Program-made: the position numbers and the translations under genes | Notes under the pieces: generated by a model | The model's input: only the letters and a program-made list of their open reading frames with translations | Told to the model about the DNA's origin: nothing | The model's database searches: none | Shown here: positions 1 to 8,229 of the stretch, piece after piece | Position numbering within the stretch: position 1 is the stretch's first letter | Layout: every line of letters starts with the position of its first letter | DNA from: Bacillota bacterium | GTDB lineage: Bacteria > Bacillota > Clostridia > Acetivibrionales > DSM-2933 | Direction: 5' to 3' | NCBI GenBank assembly: GCA_023430975.1 | Contig: JAEYYB010000037.1 | Coordinates: forward strand, 26,662 to 90,661 | DNA: 64,000 nucleotides

Positions 1-228
1 TCCAACGCAAGGTGCCCTGAGTGCCATAAGAAGATGGAAATTAGGGGAGAAGATGAAAAGAAATCATTTTATTGTGCTTGCGGATACAGGGAGAGAATTT
101 CTGATTTTACAGAGAGAAAGAAGAATGAAGTAAATAAGAAAGAGGTCAGCAGGATACTAAGTAATCAGAACAAGTCCGAAAGCATCAATTCGGCTTTGGC
201 AGATGCACTGGCAAAGTTTAAAAAGTAG
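1..228 (+). CDS. topB: DNA topoisomerase III, C-terminal end (partial)
   Basis: The frame is open from base 1, so this is the 3' end of a gene that begins outside the window. The visible 75 residues contain two CxxC/CxC-like pairs (CPEC near residue 5, CAC near residue 29), forming a zinc ribbon, then a basic tail ending in an ALADALAKFKK-like stretch. This pattern is typical of the C terminus of Firmicute TopB-type type IA topoisomerases, which relax and decatenate DNA. The active-site tyrosine domain lies upstream and is not visible. The family call rests only on the tail. Confidence 0.75.
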   Translation, partial: SNARCPECHKKMEIRGEDEKKSFYCACGYRERISDFTERKKNEVNKKEVSRILSNQNKSESINSALADALAKFKK

Positions 229-246
229 ACTTCATGGGGTGAAAAA

Positions 247-1233
247 GTGGATAATAAAAACAACTTTCTTCATGAGGAATATAAATCAAGGATTAACAAG
301 GTTCAGGATTATATAGAAGCTAATATTGAAGAAGAACTGACTGTTATAAAGCTTGCTGAGGTTGCTAATTTTTCACCTTACCATTTTCACAGAATTTTTA
401 GTGTAATGACAGGAGAATCACTTTACCAGCATATCCAGCGAATTCGCTTGGAAAAGGCTGCTTACACCCTCATTGCAAACCCTAAAAAGTCCATAACAGA
501 AGTAGCTTTTGAGTGTGGTTTTACAAATCAGGCCTCATTTGCAAGGGCATTTAAGAAGTATTTCAAAGTAAGTGCCGGGGAGTGGAGAAAAAATCCGGGC
601 ACATATAATAGCAAGAATTGCAAAGTGGAAAGCAATTTCTGCAAAACCAATAGCAATTTTAGAAAAGAAAATGTTGAAGAAATTCCTTACAATAAAGATG
701 CTGCAGCCAAAAAACTTTATTGGAGGGAAGAAGATATGTCAAATATCAAATTTAATGTAGAAGTAAAGGACATACCGGAATTGTGTGTTGTGTATGTCAG
801 GAACACAGGCCCTTACAAGGGAAACCCGGCTATATTCGACAGGCTGTTTGAAAAATTGTTTAAATGGGCAAGACCAAGAGGTCTTATGGAGTTCCCTGAA
901 GCCAGGATGCTCACTGTATACCACGACAATCCGGACATTACTGATGAAAACAATTTGAGAATCAGTGTGTGTATGACAGCCCCTGAAGACACTCAGGTTG
1001 ACGGTGAAATCGGCAAAATGAAGATTTCTGCCGGTAAATATGCAATAGGTCATTTTGAAATAAAGTCGGATCAATTTCAGGAAGCATGGAATGCCATATA
1101 TGGAGATTGGCTTCCTGGCAGCGGTTACCAGCCTGATGACGGTGCCTGCTTCGAATTATATTTAAATGACCCGAACCAGCATCCTGAGAATCTGCATATT
1201 GTAGATATATATGTTCCTGTTAAACCATTCTAA
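247..1233 (+). CDS. AraC-family regulator with GyrI-like effector domain
   Basis: A 328-residue transcription factor with a GTG start preceded by a GGGGTG-like ribosome site. Residues about 12-112 carry the two AraC helix-turn-helix motifs (YHFHRIF and the FTNQASFARAFKKYF region). Residues about 165-328 form a GyrI-like/SOUL small-molecule binding domain, as in Rob- and BltR-type multidrug sensors. A 50-residue Lys/Asn-rich linker joins them. It presumably senses a hydrophobic or cationic compound. It is followed by its own strong terminator and has no obvious operon partner, so the regulated genes cannot be named. Confidence 0.88.
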   Translation: MDNKNNFLHEEYKSRINKVQDYIEANIEEELTVIKLAEVANFSPYHFHRIFSVMTGESLYQHIQRIRLEKAAYTLIANPKKSITEVAFECGFTNQASFARAFKKYFKVSAGEWRKNPGTYNSKNCKVESNFCKTNSNFRKENVEEIPYNKDAAAKKLYWREEDMSNIKFNVEVKDIPELCVVYVRNTGPYKGNPAIFDRLFEKLFKWARPRGLMEFPEARMLTVYHDNPDITDENNLRISVCMTAPEDTQVDGEIGKMKISAGKYAIGHFEIKSDQFQEAWNAIYGDWLPGSGYQPDDGACFELYLNDPNQHPENLHIVDIYVPVKPF

Positions 1234-1263
1234 TGAATAAGTTGTAATAGCAAATGTTAATAA

Positions 1264-1306
1264 GGCTGCTCCTTACTTGATTTGTCAGTAGGGAGCAGCT
1301 TTTTTG
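1264..1306 (+). terminator. Rho-independent terminator after the AraC gene
   Basis: GCTGCTCCTTAC (1265-1276) pairs with GTAGGGAGCAGC (1288-1299), a 12-bp stem with one G-U pair, followed by TTTTTT. Confidence 0.88.
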
Positions 1307-1311
1307 TGCTA

Positions 1312-1412
1312 AGGCATGATTGAAATATTACTTCCCGTTTTGAGCGTGTTTTCTTAAGTTAAGTTAAATTAGAAAGTGAAATTATACGGGATGTTATATT
1401 TGGGGCATGCCT
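1312..1412. repeat. Family A palindromic repeat, full copy A1
   Basis: About 100 bp with imperfect terminal inverted repeats: AGGCATGATTGAAATATTAC at the left and the matching GTTATATTTGGGGCATGCCT at the right. It is closely similar over its whole length to 57496-57595. The region 1234-1556 contains otherwise only the AraC terminator and AT-rich sequence. No coding capacity was seen. Confidence 0.8.
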
Positions 1413-1556
1413 ATTCAATTCTAAGAGAATCTGAAATGCCTCACAGCAATACCTATTTATAATAAATACTTTCATTTTTGTCAAGTTATTATGTAGCCCA
1501 TTCTCAATCAGGTGAATATATTAATAGTAAAATATATTAAAGGAGTAGAGAAGAGA

Positions 1557-3425
1557 GTGAGACATTATTATTGTTCTACATTCAGCAGAGATTATGTCTA
1601 CAAAGGGCTTCTGCTGTACTACTCAATGGAACGCTGGGATAAGGATTTTCATTACTTTATCATATGTATGCATGATGATGTTAAGAATCTATTGGAAAAA
1701 ATGGATTTGCCACATGCAACACTAATAACTTTAAAAGAAATAGAGGATTATGATGAGGAGCTTATTAAGGCTAAAAGCACTCGCAGTGATAAGGAGTATG
1801 CCTGGACCTCCAAGGCATCAGTATGTTTGTATATACTTCGCAATTATGAAGAAGCTGACCATATTACTTGGTTAGATGGCGATACATTATTTTGCTCAGA
1901 CCCAGATCCCATTTTCGATGAGTGGGGAGACTTTTCCATAATGCTGACTGAGGAAAGATGGAGGAAGCCCCACATGAAGATGGGCAAAACAAATGGTTTT
2001 TACAATACCGGGTTTATGGGATTCAAAAGGGATAAGGACGGTATTGCGTGCCTTGAGTGGTTCAGGGCAAGGCTTTTGGAATGGTGCTATGATAAATGGG
2101 AAAAAGGGCTTTGGAGTGACCAGGTTTATGTTAACGACTGGCTTCAAAGGTTCCAAAACATTGGAGTAATTAAAAATATGGGGGTAAATGTAACACCATA
2201 TATTATAGGTGGTTGCAAAGTCGAAATGCACAATGATGAAATTTATGTAAATTGTGAAAAACTCATTTTATACCACTATTATGGATTCAAATACTTTGAT
2301 GGAAATGAATTTGACCTGTGCAGTTATAAAATGAACCTTAAAGATGATGTTATAAAATGGCTGTATGTTCCGTATATTAAGGCTTCCAATGAAGTTATGA
2401 AGCTTATTGGAAAGGTTAGTAAGGGGTTTTATGTACCTAAATCCATAAATGATTATTTTATAAGAAATTATTTTAACCTTAAGATAAATGAAGCCTATGG
2501 CAAAGACTGTCATATATGTACAATATTCAGCAAAGACTTTTTGGTAAAAGGTCTGGCCTTATATATATCCCTCAGTAAGAATACACCCAAATTCCATCTT
2601 TGGATTTTATGCACCGATGAAATGTCATTTAACTTCATGAAAAAAATAAATCTGAAAAATACAACTTTACTTAGACTTAAGAACTTTGAAGGCAAGAAGC
2701 TTCATAAAATCGGAATGGAGAGAAAAACAAACGAGTATTGCTGGACACTGAAGGCTCCTTTTATACAATTTATTCTGAAAAATAACTACAACCTTGACTC
2801 GATTCTCTATTGTGATGCCGATCTGTTTTTCTTTAAGGATGTCAGGCGAATTTATGAGGAGTGGGGTAATAGTTCCATATTCATAAGCAAGCTTTGGATG
2901 CATTCAAAATCGGAAAAAATGTTTGGAAGCTACTCGGCAGGGCTTATAGGCTTTAAGAGGGATAAAACTGCATTTAAGTGCTTAAGCTGGTGGAAAATCC
3001 AGTGTATTAAATGGTGTTTTAACAAGATTGAGGAAGGTCGCTGGTCTGATCAAAAATATCTTGATTATTGGCCTAAGATGTTCCCTTATATCAAAATTAC
3101 AGAAAACCAGGGTGTCAATCCAGGTCCGTGGAACATAAAGCGGCTTGAAGTTGCCGAAAACAAAAAATGTGTATATTGCAACAACTATGAACTTATTGTG
3201 TACCATTTCAGTGGGCTTGATATCTTCAATGAATGGGAGTATGAACTGTGCAGAAGGAGGCAACTTCCTGAAAAAGCAATTAGTCTTATTTATAAAAGAT
3301 ACGTAAGACAAATTAAAAAAGTCATTGATTTTGTAAGGGTTGTAGACAATGAATTTTATAAGAGCATTTTAAAAGATAGCGGTTCAAATAAGTTTATTAA
3401 CTACTTTAATGTAAGTGGGGAATAA
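1557..3425 (+). CDS. Tandem-duplicated glycosyltransferase (two GT modules)
   Basis: About 622 residues made of two homologous halves. Each half has the order CxxFSxDxxxKGL, W-T-x-K-A, a DxD-type metal/nucleotide-sugar motif (LDGDTLF in half 1, YCDADLFFF in half 2), EEWG/DEWG, GFKRDK, W-C-x-x-K, WSDQ and a GVN motif. This fits two nucleotide-diphospho-sugar transferase modules in one cytosolic protein. I chose GTG 1557 because AGGAG (1541-1545) precedes it and half 1 then starts in register with half 2. GTG 1512 would add 15 residues but has no usable ribosome site. It is the first gene of the glycan cluster. Acceptor and sugar are unknown. Confidence 0.8.
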   Translation: MRHYYCSTFSRDYVYKGLLLYYSMERWDKDFHYFIICMHDDVKNLLEKMDLPHATLITLKEIEDYDEELIKAKSTRSDKEYAWTSKASVCLYILRNYEEADHITWLDGDTLFCSDPDPIFDEWGDFSIMLTEERWRKPHMKMGKTNGFYNTGFMGFKRDKDGIACLEWFRARLLEWCYDKWEKGLWSDQVYVNDWLQRFQNIGVIKNMGVNVTPYIIGGCKVEMHNDEIYVNCEKLILYHYYGFKYFDGNEFDLCSYKMNLKDDVIKWLYVPYIKASNEVMKLIGKVSKGFYVPKSINDYFIRNYFNLKINEAYGKDCHICTIFSKDFLVKGLALYISLSKNTPKFHLWILCTDEMSFNFMKKINLKNTTLLRLKNFEGKKLHKIGMERKTNEYCWTLKAPFIQFILKNNYNLDSILYCDADLFFFKDVRRIYEEWGNSSIFISKLWMHSKSEKMFGSYSAGLIGFKRDKTAFKCLSWWKIQCIKWCFNKIEEGRWSDQKYLDYWPKMFPYIKITENQGVNPGPWNIKRLEVAENKKCVYCNNYELIVYHFSGLDIFNEWEYELCRRRQLPEKAISLIYKRYVRQIKKVIDFVRVVDNEFYKSILKDSGSNKFINYFNVSGE

Positions 3426-3443
3426 GGCTCGGGGGGATTTTGA

Positions 3444-4217
3444 TTGAAGGCTGTGATTCTATGTGGTGGGAAAGGTCTCAGGATGGGGTATGATTCAGGT
3501 ATTACATCAAAGCCGCTGGCAAAAGTCGGAGGGATGCCAATACTATGGCATATTATGAAGTTCTATAAGCAGTTTAAGATTCATGAATTCGTGCTTTGTC
3601 TAGGTTATAAGCAGGAAGCGATAAAGGACTATTTTGTAAATATGGATTGGAGAAACAATGATTTTCGCTTGAAAACCAATAAAAGCGGTATGAAAATAAC
3701 CAATTTAAACTCACAGGAAAGCTGGAACATAATATTTGCGGATACAGGGCTGGAAACAATGACTGGCGGAAGGATAAAAAGAATTCAAAAGTACCTGGAT
3801 GAGGATGAATTCATGCTGACTTATGGTGACGGTGTATCTGATGTTAATATTGACGCACTTTATGAATTCCACAAGCAAAAGGGGAAGATTGCAACCGTTA
3901 CAGGCATAAGACCTCGATCGGGATATGGTGTTATGGATGTGGAGGAAGGAGTAGTAACAAAATTTGAGGAGAAACCCATAATGGACAGATGGATAAATGC
4001 GGGGTTCTTCATTTTAAACAAGGGAGTATTTGATTATATAACCGATGATGAAAAATGTGTTTGGGAGGATGAACCTATAAGACAGTTGGTCTTGGATAGG
4101 GAGCTTGCTATATACCAGCATGAAGGTTTTTGGCAGCCCATTGATACTGTAAAAGATCTTGAACTTATAAATGAAATGTGGAAGAACAACAAAAGGCCAT
4201 GGGTTAATTGGGAATAG
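3444..4217 (+). CDS. rfbF: Glucose-1-phosphate cytidylyltransferase
   Basis: A 257-residue nucleotidyltransferase that would convert glucose-1-phosphate plus CTP to CDP-glucose. It shows the N-terminal CGGKGLRM nucleotide-binding loop, SKPLAKVGG, the metal-binding TYGDGVSDV segment, and the conserved WINAGFFIL and EGFWQPIDT motifs of the RfbF family. It starts at TTG 3444 with a G-rich GGGGGGA ribosome site. Length is normal for the family. CDP-glucose normally feeds a CDP-glucose 4,6-dehydratase; the SDR enzyme downstream (4350) may be that partner. Confidence 0.9.
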   Translation: MKAVILCGGKGLRMGYDSGITSKPLAKVGGMPILWHIMKFYKQFKIHEFVLCLGYKQEAIKDYFVNMDWRNNDFRLKTNKSGMKITNLNSQESWNIIFADTGLETMTGGRIKRIQKYLDEDEFMLTYGDGVSDVNIDALYEFHKQKGKIATVTGIRPRSGYGVMDVEEGVVTKFEEKPIMDRWINAGFFILNKGVFDYITDDEKCVWEDEPIRQLVLDRELAIYQHEGFWQPIDTVKDLELINEMWKNNKRPWVNWE

Positions 4218-4229
4218 CTGGATGTTCTT

Positions 4230-4331
4230 TTGTAAGGAATGCCTTAGAAATAACTTCGTATTCGTGAGGACAAAATCCCGGCGATTTAACGGGGTTTTGG
4301 ACGATGAGAATCGGATGTTATTTCTTAGCCA
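4230..4331. repeat. Family C-like hairpin element (C5)
   Basis: It lies between two glycan genes. Outer inverted repeat AGAAATAAC ... GTTATTTCT, and an inner arm pair AAAATCCC / GGGGTTTT around a GGCGATTTAAC core, resembling the second hairpin of the family C elements at 12594, 16774 and 20527. It overlaps no gene. Confidence 0.55.
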
Positions 4332-4349
4332 TTACTAATGGAGGTTAAG

Positions 4350-5318
4350 ATGACAGAAGAATTTTTTAATGGAAAGAAAGTGTTAATTACTGGTGCCAGT
4401 GGATTTATCGGTTCACATATGGCACTTAGGATGGTGAGGGAAAATGCTGATGTATATGTGATGGCAAGAGAATCCTCAGATCTGTGGCGAATTGAAGATG
4501 TCTTAAATGATATAGATGTAAGGCGGGTTGATTTAAGGGATCAGACAGCTCTATCGGCCCAAATGAAGCAGATTAAACCGGATTTTATATTCCACCTTGG
4601 TGCCTATGGTGTTGATGCCAGGCAGAAGGATTACTATGAGTCAGCATATACAAACATAATAGGGACAATGAACCTTATAAATGCTACAGGGGCCATAGGC
4701 TGCGAAAAGTTCATAAACACCGGCTCCTGTGCTGAATATGGGAATATAACAAAGATCATACATGAGAGTGATGAACTTACTCCGTTAAGCATATATGGAA
4801 GTACCAAAGCGGCAAGTGTTATTATAGCCCATCAGATAGCATATGAAAAAAGTATTGATATTATTACACTCAGATCATTCGGTGTTTTTGGAGAAGGTGA
4901 AGGCAGTCATAAGTTTTTCCCGCAACTTATCCTTTCCATCCTAAAAGACATTGACATTAACCTGACCCTTTGTGAGCAATACCGTGACTACTGTTATATA
5001 GAAAATATAATTGATGGGTTTGTTCTTGCAGCCAAAGACAAAGTCGTAAAAAATGGAATATTCAATATAGGCAGCGGAGTTGTAAATAAGATGAAAGTTT
5101 TTGTAGACCTTGTCTTCAAAAACATGAGTACTGGGAAAAAACCAAACTATGGTGCTATTCCGTACAGGGAAAATGAAATGTGGAAGCAGCAGCCTGATAT
5201 AAGTAAGATCAGGAGCGTGTTGGGTTGGGAACCGCAAATAAGCCTGGAGGATGGTATTATCCGTACTATCCATTGGTTTGAAAATAATCTGCATAAATAC
5301 GAAAACACAGGGAGATGA
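4350..5318 (+). CDS. NAD-dependent sugar epimerase/dehydratase (SDR)
   Basis: A 322-residue extended short-chain dehydrogenase/reductase. The N-terminal GASGFIGSH is the NAD-binding glycine motif. HLGAYG, NTGSCAEYG and a YGSTK catalytic Tyr-xxx-Lys follow, with RSFGVFGEGE in the substrate-binding half. ATG 4350 is chosen over the upstream ATG 4338 because GGAGG (4340-4344) sits at correct spacing to 4350. Directly after rfbF, it could act as a CDP-glucose 4,6-dehydratase or a CDP-sugar epimerase. Sequence alone does not settle the substrate. Confidence 0.8.
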   Translation: MTEEFFNGKKVLITGASGFIGSHMALRMVRENADVYVMARESSDLWRIEDVLNDIDVRRVDLRDQTALSAQMKQIKPDFIFHLGAYGVDARQKDYYESAYTNIIGTMNLINATGAIGCEKFINTGSCAEYGNITKIIHESDELTPLSIYGSTKAASVIIAHQIAYEKSIDIITLRSFGVFGEGEGSHKFFPQLILSILKDIDINLTLCEQYRDYCYIENIIDGFVLAAKDKVVKNGIFNIGSGVVNKMKVFVDLVFKNMSTGKKPNYGAIPYRENEMWKQQPDISKIRSVLGWEPQISLEDGIIRTIHWFENNLHKYENTGR

Positions 5319-5323
5319 TTGTT

Positions 5324-6400
5324 TTGAGCTTTAACAATGTTATATATGAAGATGTTGTATACATTTGCAACGAACTTGGGGAAAAGCTGAGAAAGGCTGA
5401 GGGAAGCACATGGCTGATCAGTGGGGGAGGCGGCTTTATAGGAGGATACTTCCTTGACATATTAGATTATTGCAACAGGTATATTTTTAAAAAGCCATGC
5501 CGCGTAATATGCCTGGAGAATTTTATTTCGGGAATTCCAGAAAGAATAAGCCATCTGGGTGATAATAGAAATTTTAAGTTTCTAAACAAGGATGTATCCA
5601 AACCTTTTTCCATAAGAGGCAAGGTGGATTATATAGTTCATGCTGCAAGCATTGCTTCACCTACATTTTACAGGAAATATCCCATTGAAACCATTGAAAC
5701 AAATGTTACAGGATTAAAAAATTTGCTGGATTTAGGAGTCAAAAAGAAGGTAAAAAGCTTTCTGTTTTTCTCTACCAGCGAGATATACGGAAATCCCGAC
5801 CCTAAATGGATTCCAACCCCGGAGAATTACAACGGAAATGTATCATGTACCGGGCCTAGGGCTTGTTATGATGAGTCCAAAAGGCTTGGTGAAACCTTAT
5901 GTGTAAACTATCATGACCAGTATGATTTGCCTGTAAAAGTGGTTCGTCCTTTCAATGTATTCGGACCGGGCCTTAGGATAGATGATAAAAGGGTAATTCC
6001 TGACTTTTTCAATAATGCACTTAACGGCAGAAAAATTGAGATATTAAGCAATGGCTCACCAACACGAAGTTTTTGCTATATAAGCGATGCCATGTGCGGG
6101 TTTATGAGGGCCATACTCTCCGATTGTAACGGCGAGGCCTTCAACATAGGCAATGATCAGTTGGAAGTATCAATGCTGGGCCTGGCAAATGCGGTAGCTA
6201 AGACTGTTGGAGGAATTGATGTGGAGTATAAACAAAGCAGCGATATAAATTATCTTGTTGATAATCCTCAAAGAAGATGTCCGGACCTTACAAAAGCTAA
6301 GAAATTGTTGGGATATGAGCCTAAAATTGATTTGGAAGAGGCTTTAAGTCGGACTAAGGAATGGTACAGGAAAGCATACCAGTTTGAAGGAGGGAGTTAG
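5324..6400 (+). CDS. UDP-glucuronate decarboxylase-like SDR enzyme
   Basis: About 358 residues of an extended SDR with GGGGFIGGYF (NAD loop), HAASIASPTFY, FFSTSEIYG, a catalytic YDESK (Tyr-xxx-Lys) and RPFNVFGPG. The ASP-x-x-Y and CYDESKRLGE motifs are those of UDP-xylose synthases and dTDP-glucose dehydratase relatives. UDP-glucose dehydrogenase follows immediately, so conversion of UDP-glucuronate to UDP-xylose is the best inference. The start is uncertain: GGGAG (5310-5314) directly abuts ATG 5315, which also overlaps the previous stop, so TTG 5324 is better spaced. Confidence 0.78.
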   Translation: MSFNNVIYEDVVYICNELGEKLRKAEGSTWLISGGGGFIGGYFLDILDYCNRYIFKKPCRVICLENFISGIPERISHLGDNRNFKFLNKDVSKPFSIRGKVDYIVHAASIASPTFYRKYPIETIETNVTGLKNLLDLGVKKKVKSFLFFSTSEIYGNPDPKWIPTPENYNGNVSCTGPRACYDESKRLGETLCVNYHDQYDLPVKVVRPFNVFGPGLRIDDKRVIPDFFNNALNGRKIEILSNGSPTRSFCYISDAMCGFMRAILSDCNGEAFNIGNDQLEVSMLGLANAVAKTVGGIDVEYKQSSDINYLVDNPQRRCPDLTKAKKLLGYEPKIDLEEALSRTKEWYRKAYQFEGGS

Positions 6401-6402
6401 AA

Positions 6403-7797
6403 ATGAAAATTTCCATTATAGGAACTGGATATGTAGGGCTTGTATCCGGTGTGTGCCTTGCACATAAAGGACATAAAGTGATTTGCGTAGATAAAAGGGA
6501 GGATATTGTACGAAGGATCAACAACAAGGAAGCCACTATCTATGAACCGGGGCTTCAGGTCATGTTGGAACAGGTTGTCGATAAGGGTAAGCTAACTGCC
6601 ACTACCGATTTAAGAAATGCGGTTATGAATTCCGATGTTTCCATCGTTGCGGTTGGAACCCCTTTTGGAGACGGAAGAATTGACTTAAGCTATATAATTA
6701 GCTGTACAACTGAAATTGGTGAGATTCTAAAAGAAAAGAACAAATACCACGTTGTTTGTGTAAAAAGCACTGTTGCCCCAACTACTACCGACATTGTTGT
6801 AAAGAGTATTTTAGAAACTGTCTCGGGAAAAAAAGTTGGGGAGTTCGGACTTTCCATGAACCCGGAATTCCTGCGGGAAGGTAAGGCTGTAGAGGATTTT
6901 ATGAACCCTGACAGGATTGTTATTGGGGCATATGACAATAAAAGCTTTAATGTTGTAAACAGAATTTACAAGGGATATTTTAAGGCTCCTATCATACGTG
7001 TCAACTTGAGGACTGCTGAAATGATCAAGTATACATCCAATGCATTGTTAGCTACGCTTATATCATATGCCAACGAGATTGCTTCTATTTGTGAGGAAAC
7101 AGGCGGAGTTGATGCAAGGGAAGTTCTTGAGTCTGTTACCCTTGATAAGAGGTTCAATCCGAAGGTAGGAAAACGTCTGATAAATCCGGAAATGGTAAGT
7201 TATCTGCGGGTTGGATGCGGTTTTGGAGGAAGCTGCTTCCCTAAGGATGTTAAGGCGTTGATATCATTTTCAGCCGGTAAGGGATATGATCCTCAGATGC
7301 TTGAATCTACAATGAGCATTAATGAAACTCAGCCTTTAAGGCTGGTTAAAAGGCTGGAAAAAGCAATTGGAGATCTTGGTGGTAAGAAAATTGCTGTTCT
7401 GGGATTGGCTTTTAAGCCTGATACAGATGATGTAAGAGAATCACCGGCCCTCATAATAATAAGGGAGCTCCTTCGGAAGAAGGCCAAAGTGTTTGCAGTA
7501 GACCCAATTGCTGTCAATAATGCGGCTATGATGTTACCTATAGATACTGATGAGCTTGTACTTCTAATCGACTATAAAATGGCACTACAGAATGCCGATG
7601 CAGCCATACTTGTAACAAGCTGGCCTGAGTTTACCGGAATACCATCATATGAGTTTGTCAGCCTGATGAATAAGCCGATCTTGGTGGACGGACGCAGGGT
7701 ATATGATAAAAATACTATGGAGAATGCGGGTATAAGCTATGTAGGAGTTGGTTTGGAGGATACAGGAGAGGTTGAATATCATGGATACAAGATTTGA
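6403..7797 (+). CDS. ugd: UDP-glucose 6-dehydrogenase
   Basis: 464 residues, usual length. It oxidises UDP-glucose to UDP-glucuronate with two NAD+. The N-terminal GTGYVGLVSG is the NAD-binding loop. VGTPFGDGR, KSTVAPTTT and NPEFLREGKA match the family, and the catalytic cysteine lies in GFGGSCFPKD. The C-terminal UDP-binding domain has LGLAFKPDTDDVRESP. The ribosome site GGAGGGAG is ideal. It starts 2 bp after the UXS-like gene and overlaps the following cupin gene, so it sits inside one operon producing UDP-glucuronate and probably UDP-xylose. Confidence 0.95.
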   Translation: MKISIIGTGYVGLVSGVCLAHKGHKVICVDKREDIVRRINNKEATIYEPGLQVMLEQVVDKGKLTATTDLRNAVMNSDVSIVAVGTPFGDGRIDLSYIISCTTEIGEILKEKNKYHVVCVKSTVAPTTTDIVVKSILETVSGKKVGEFGLSMNPEFLREGKAVEDFMNPDRIVIGAYDNKSFNVVNRIYKGYFKAPIIRVNLRTAEMIKYTSNALLATLISYANEIASICEETGGVDAREVLESVTLDKRFNPKVGKRLINPEMVSYLRVGCGFGGSCFPKDVKALISFSAGKGYDPQMLESTMSINETQPLRLVKRLEKAIGDLGGKKIAVLGLAFKPDTDDVRESPALIIIRELLRKKAKVFAVDPIAVNNAAMMLPIDTDELVLLIDYKMALQNADAAILVTSWPEFTGIPSYEFVSLMNKPILVDGRRVYDKNTMENAGISYVGVGLEDTGEVEYHGYKI

Positions 7798-8182
7798 GCT
7801 CATGGGGATTAATCCGTTCAGGGATAAGCGTGGCAGCCTTAAGAAAATAGCCATGAAAAGCCGTATAGGTATGGATATAGAAGAGATATATGTATTATAT
7901 TCAAACAAAGGTGCTGTACGTGGAAATCATTACCATAAGCAGACGATAGAATACTTTACGGTACTGGAAGGAATTGCTGTTTTTTCCTTGAAGGATTTGG
8001 ACACTGGAGATTCTCAAACAGTTAAGATTTCTTCTGATGATAACATTATTGTAAAGGTGCCGGCAAATGTTGTGCATGCCTTTAGAAATGATGCTGATCA
8101 GCCTATGGTGATGCTTGCTGTTTCATCACGGGAGTATAACCCGGATGATGACGACACTTACCCTATGGTTATTTTGCAGTAA
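7781..8182 (+). CDS. Sugar-nucleotide cupin (FdtA/WxcM-like)
   Basis: About 133 residues of a single cupin barrel. RGNHYHKQTIEYFTVLEG holds the metal/substrate histidines and glutamate, and VPANVVHAF the second cupin motif. FdtA/QdtA-type dTDP-4-keto-6-deoxyhexose isomerases and WxcM-like proteins share this outline, so a keto-sugar isomerase or epimerase role is likely. ATG 7781 is chosen (GGAGAG upstream); it overlaps the end of ugd by 17 bp, showing translational coupling. Confidence 0.78.
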   Translation: MDTRFELMGINPFRDKRGSLKKIAMKSRIGMDIEEIYVLYSNKGAVRGNHYHKQTIEYFTVLEGIAVFSLKDLDTGDSQTVKISSDDNIIVKVPANVVHAFRNDADQPMVMLAVSSREYNPDDDDTYPMVILQ

Positions 8183-8229
8183 AGTAATAGTATCAAATCA
8201 ACATTCATTAGTATCAGGGAGAATGAAAT

